Positions 7,147-9,221 of a stretch of 9,221 bases of DNA are shown here, in pieces. A model generated the notes under the pieces. That model did not search any database. It was given only the letters and a program-made list of their open reading frames with translations, and was not told the DNA's origin. The stretch is taken from assembly GCA_903930665.1 (NCBI GenBank), contig CAIYZI010000704.1, forward strand, positions 1 through 9,221, written 5' to 3'. Within the stretch, counting starts at the first letter, position 1. Each line of letters opens with the position of its first letter. Both the position numbers and the translations under genes were made by a program. This stretch comes from an uncultured beta proteobacterium (lineage in GTDB: Bacteria; Pseudomonadota; Gammaproteobacteria; Burkholderiales; Burkholderiaceae).

Positions 7147-9107
7147 TATTCAGACTTCTTAAGTTTAGCCACCGACATAAGCATTGACTGAACGGCGCCC
7201 TCTAATGCGCTTAAAGAGCCGGTTAATAAAGTATCAGATGAGGATTTTAGGTTTTCGACCTGAGCAACCATTTCCTGACCAAACTGCTGGAATGAGCCTT
7301 TAAGAACTGAGTTGACTTGATTTAAGTAGTCAGTACTTTGTTTTTCAGCAGTTTGGAGCGCATCAACAATTCTTTGAAGATCGGCTAGCATCTGGCTACT
7401 TAGACCAACCTCTTTTTTGGCGTTATCAACTAGACCCTGAAGTTGTAATACGTAACTTTGGACTAATTCACGAGATTCGTCATATTTCTCAAATGCCGTT
7501 CTTACGGATGCAGAGGCTAATTGCAGTGTTGAGGCTGTTTGCTCCAATTGATCCGTTACAACTTTACTCTTATCAAATACACCTCCAATAGTTTCACCAG
7601 CATCTGCGAACTTATTGGCTGCGTCACGCATTACTAGTGCGCCATCATTCATTCCAGAAATTGCACTTGTTGCAGCATTTTGAATTGCTCGAATATTCTC
7701 TTCAGTTTTAAATGCTGCTTCCTTAACATCACCCATCAATTGCACAACGTTATCCGTCAATCCACTATAAAGCCCTTCAGTCTCTTTAACCAATCTATCT
7801 GCTCGCTCCTTGTCTGCAACAGACTGGTTTTCTCTCTCTGCGGAAATTACAGCAATTGATTTCTCAAGTTCAGATAAGATTTTTTGCATAGTCTCATCCA
7901 TCGCCTGCTTGGTCTGGCTTTGTTGCTCAAGAATTAACTTTCTTAGTTCCTCAACAAAACTACGCAGTTGTTGATTCATTTGCTCTTGTGCTAGAGCGGC
8001 TTTTGACATTGACTCTTCCATCTTGGCTGACATTTCAGATGTAGCCTTTTGACCTGCACCTGAAATATCTGCAATTAAACGAGTCATTGCCTCTTGAACC
8101 ATAGTCATTGAATCGGATGATTTCTGAATTGCTGTATTGATGTTTTGTATCTGCGATCCAAAAGTCTCATCTATTTTTGCCATGAATGCGCTAAGGAGGT
8201 TTTCTAACATGCCTGTTACAGCCCCGCCCTGCTCACCAGAGGCTTTCTCTACCACCTTCATAAGATCTCCCATAGGAGCCTCTAGTCCATCCTTTATGGC
8301 TTGCGCAATTTGTGAAGAGATGTTTTGACTAGATTGAATTTGGGCATTTATTTGCTTATCTGCAACCTCATGCATCAGTTGTTTCAAATCATTTATTAAT
8401 GCGTCTTTGAGGCTTGCAGTATTAGCGGAACTCTTTTCGGAGGAGCTCACTAATCTGTATAGATACTCCTCACCAACACCCTTTGAGAATAGATCATCGA
8501 TTCGATTATTAACTGTTTCTAGTAAGCGATAACATTTATTTAATGTAGTTTTTTCTAAAAATGTAATGAAGATTGCAGCAAGAATTGCAATACCCGATCC
8601 AATAAAAGCAGAAGTAACCTCATGCAGCAATAATGCGAGAGTTACATCTGGCTCCACAGGGTTAAATTGGAATAGCCCAATTACGAGACCGGTAAATGTT
8701 CCAATAATTCCGATACCCGTCAAAATACCAGGCAAATGTCTGTAGAAATCAGCATCAATCTGCGTATCAACTACTGACTCTTTAGAAAAGTAGATTTCTG
8801 AAGTAGCTGTTGCACGCATAGATATGGGCTCACCATCTGGAGCTCTAACTAGATGCAATGTATCTTCATACTCTGCCCATAAATGCTTAAATGGCTCCTC
8901 TACGAATATTGGCCTCAAATTAGATATATCTAATATTTGTGTATTTTCTTTTTTATACCTCTGCAAGCCATCTGAGATTTTTTGCAATTCAAGTTGCAGT
9001 TTCTTTGCTGGATTTTGATACTGAGTGATAAAGCGGGATATAAGAAAGCCAATGACTGCTAAAACTGGCACCAATACAAGCCAATTTAAGTTAACTAGAA
9101 AACTCAT
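7146..9107 (-). CDS. zorA: ZorA, MotA/ExbB-like motor subunit with long cytoplasmic tail
   Basis: This 653-residue inner-membrane protein is the stator of the Zorya motor. Membrane helices are visible at about 9-27, 124-147 (LPGILTGIGIIGTFTGLVIG) and 165-184 (SAFIGSGIAILAAIFITFLE). The second and third match the MotA/TolQ/ExbB proton-channel fold. By alignment with ExbB T148 and T181, the pore residues would be T137 and S171. From about residue 190 to the end the protein is almost entirely Q/E/K/A/S-rich helix with very few prolines, resembling a methyl-accepting chemotaxis protein coiled coil. This is the long tail known from ZorA, thought to carry the phage-entry signal to ZorC and ZorD. 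It is the first gene of the operon, preceded by AAGAAGTGA three bases before the ATG. The length is close to, and a little below, what I recall for E. coli ZorA. Confidence 0.95.
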   Translation of the reverse strand: MSFLVNLNWLVLVPVLAVIGFLISRFITQYQNPAKKLQLELQKISDGLQRYKKENTQILDISNLRPIFVEEPFKHLWAEYEDTLHLVRAPDGEPISMRATATSEIYFSKESVVDTQIDADFYRHLPGILTGIGIIGTFTGLVIGLFQFNPVEPDVTLALLLHEVTSAFIGSGIAILAAIFITFLEKTTLNKCYRLLETVNNRIDDLFSKGVGEEYLYRLVSSSEKSSANTASLKDALINDLKQLMHEVADKQINAQIQSSQNISSQIAQAIKDGLEAPMGDLMKVVEKASGEQGGAVTGMLENLLSAFMAKIDETFGSQIQNINTAIQKSSDSMTMVQEAMTRLIADISGAGQKATSEMSAKMEESMSKAALAQEQMNQQLRSFVEELRKLILEQQSQTKQAMDETMQKILSELEKSIAVISAERENQSVADKERADRLVKETEGLYSGLTDNVVQLMGDVKEAAFKTEENIRAIQNAATSAISGMNDGALVMRDAANKFADAGETIGGVFDKSKVVTDQLEQTASTLQLASASVRTAFEKYDESRELVQSYVLQLQGLVDNAKKEVGLSSQMLADLQRIVDALQTAEKQSTDYLNQVNSVLKGSFQQFGQEMVAQVENLKSSSDTLLTGSLSALEGAVQSMLMSVAKLKKSE

Positions 9108-9110
9108 TTT

Positions 9111-9119
9111 TCACTTCTT
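9111..9119 (-). promoter_or_regulatory. Ribosome binding site of zorA
   Basis: Read on the minus strand, AAGAAGTGA lies three bases before the zorA ATG. It resembles AAGGAGGTGA with one base missing and one changed, and it supports ATG 9107 as the start. It is the only junction in the operon that cannot rely on coupling to an upstream gene. Confidence 0.45.
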
Positions 9120-9169
9120 TCTTGGTATTTTTTATCCAGGATACGCACATATAGACAACTTACTTACGA

Positions 9170-9201
9170 ATTATATAGAGATATCAAATATATAGGCTCA
9201 A
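9170..9201 (-). promoter_or_regulatory. Possible sigma-70-like promoter of the Zorya operon
   Basis: On the minus strand, TATAAT at 9175-9170 is a perfect -10 hexamer, 62 bases before the zorA start. TTGAGC at 9201-9196 could be the -35, but the 20-base spacing is too long. Using the overlapping TATATA as -10 gives 18 bases. The region is so AT-rich that chance matches are likely. No other gene lies between this site and the window edge, so the operon promoter should be near here. Confidence 0.35.
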
Positions 9202-9216
9202 TTCATGAGCTCTGAA
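9196..9216. promoter_or_regulatory. Overlapping inverted repeats upstream of zorA, possible operator
   Basis: GCTCA-ATTCA-TGAGC (9196-9210) is a perfect five-base inverted repeat with a five-base centre. It overlaps a second dyad, TTCA-T-GAGCTC-TGAA (9202-9216), which is symmetric apart from one extra T. They cover the candidate -35 element, where a repressor would be well placed. The arms are short, so chance is a real alternative. Confidence 0.25.
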
Positions 9217-9221
9217 GGATA

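Noticed and set aside
6397..9107. Flagellar MotA/MotB or TolQ/ExbB-type transport genes
   Set aside because: The ZorA tail is far too long for MotA or ExbB, and the next genes are an EH_signature protein and an SNF2-nuclease, which is specific to Zorya type I.

Overview
The window holds one tightly packed five-gene operon on the minus strand, reading from about 9107 down to 493. Four of its genes form a complete type I Zorya anti-phage defence system, in the order zorA, zorB, zorC, zorD. A fifth, unrecognised small acidic gene follows. The DNA is AT-rich (around 40% GC by eye) with ordinary bacterial start signals. A Gram-negative host, perhaps a freshwater betaproteobacterium of the Polynucleobacter kind, is a weak guess from the base composition and the look of the small plus-strand genes. 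No rRNA or housekeeping gene is present to settle it.

Layout. Positions 1-100 show no recognisable gene; all three plus-strand frames hit stops within the first 50 bases. Positions 101-408 hold two small plus-strand reading frames, the first with an uncertain start. They converge on the Zorya operon, with an 84-base gap (409-492) that has no clear terminator. From 493 to 9107 every base is coding: the 151-residue unknown gene (493-948), zorD (945-4940), zorC (4940-6418), zorB (6397-7146) and zorA (7146-9107). Each gene overlaps the next by 1 to 22 bases. Positions 9108-9221 are the upstream region, with a possible promoter and two overlapping inverted repeats.

How the genes work together. 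This is established knowledge of Zorya, applied here by sequence motifs. ZorA and ZorB form a MotA/MotB-like, ion-driven motor in the inner membrane, anchored to peptidoglycan through ZorB and carrying a long cytoplasmic ZorA tail. Phage entry is thought to be sensed at the envelope and signalled through the tail to ZorC and ZorD. ZorC (EH_signature family) is believed to bind DNA. ZorD (SNF2-type ATPase plus nuclease) degrades the invading DNA. All expected motor, ATPase and nuclease residues can be seen, so the system looks intact. The less ordinary parts are the fifth gene, a roughly 50-residue proline-rich repeat splitting ZorD in two, and a 550-residue ZorD N-terminal region with no motif I recognise.
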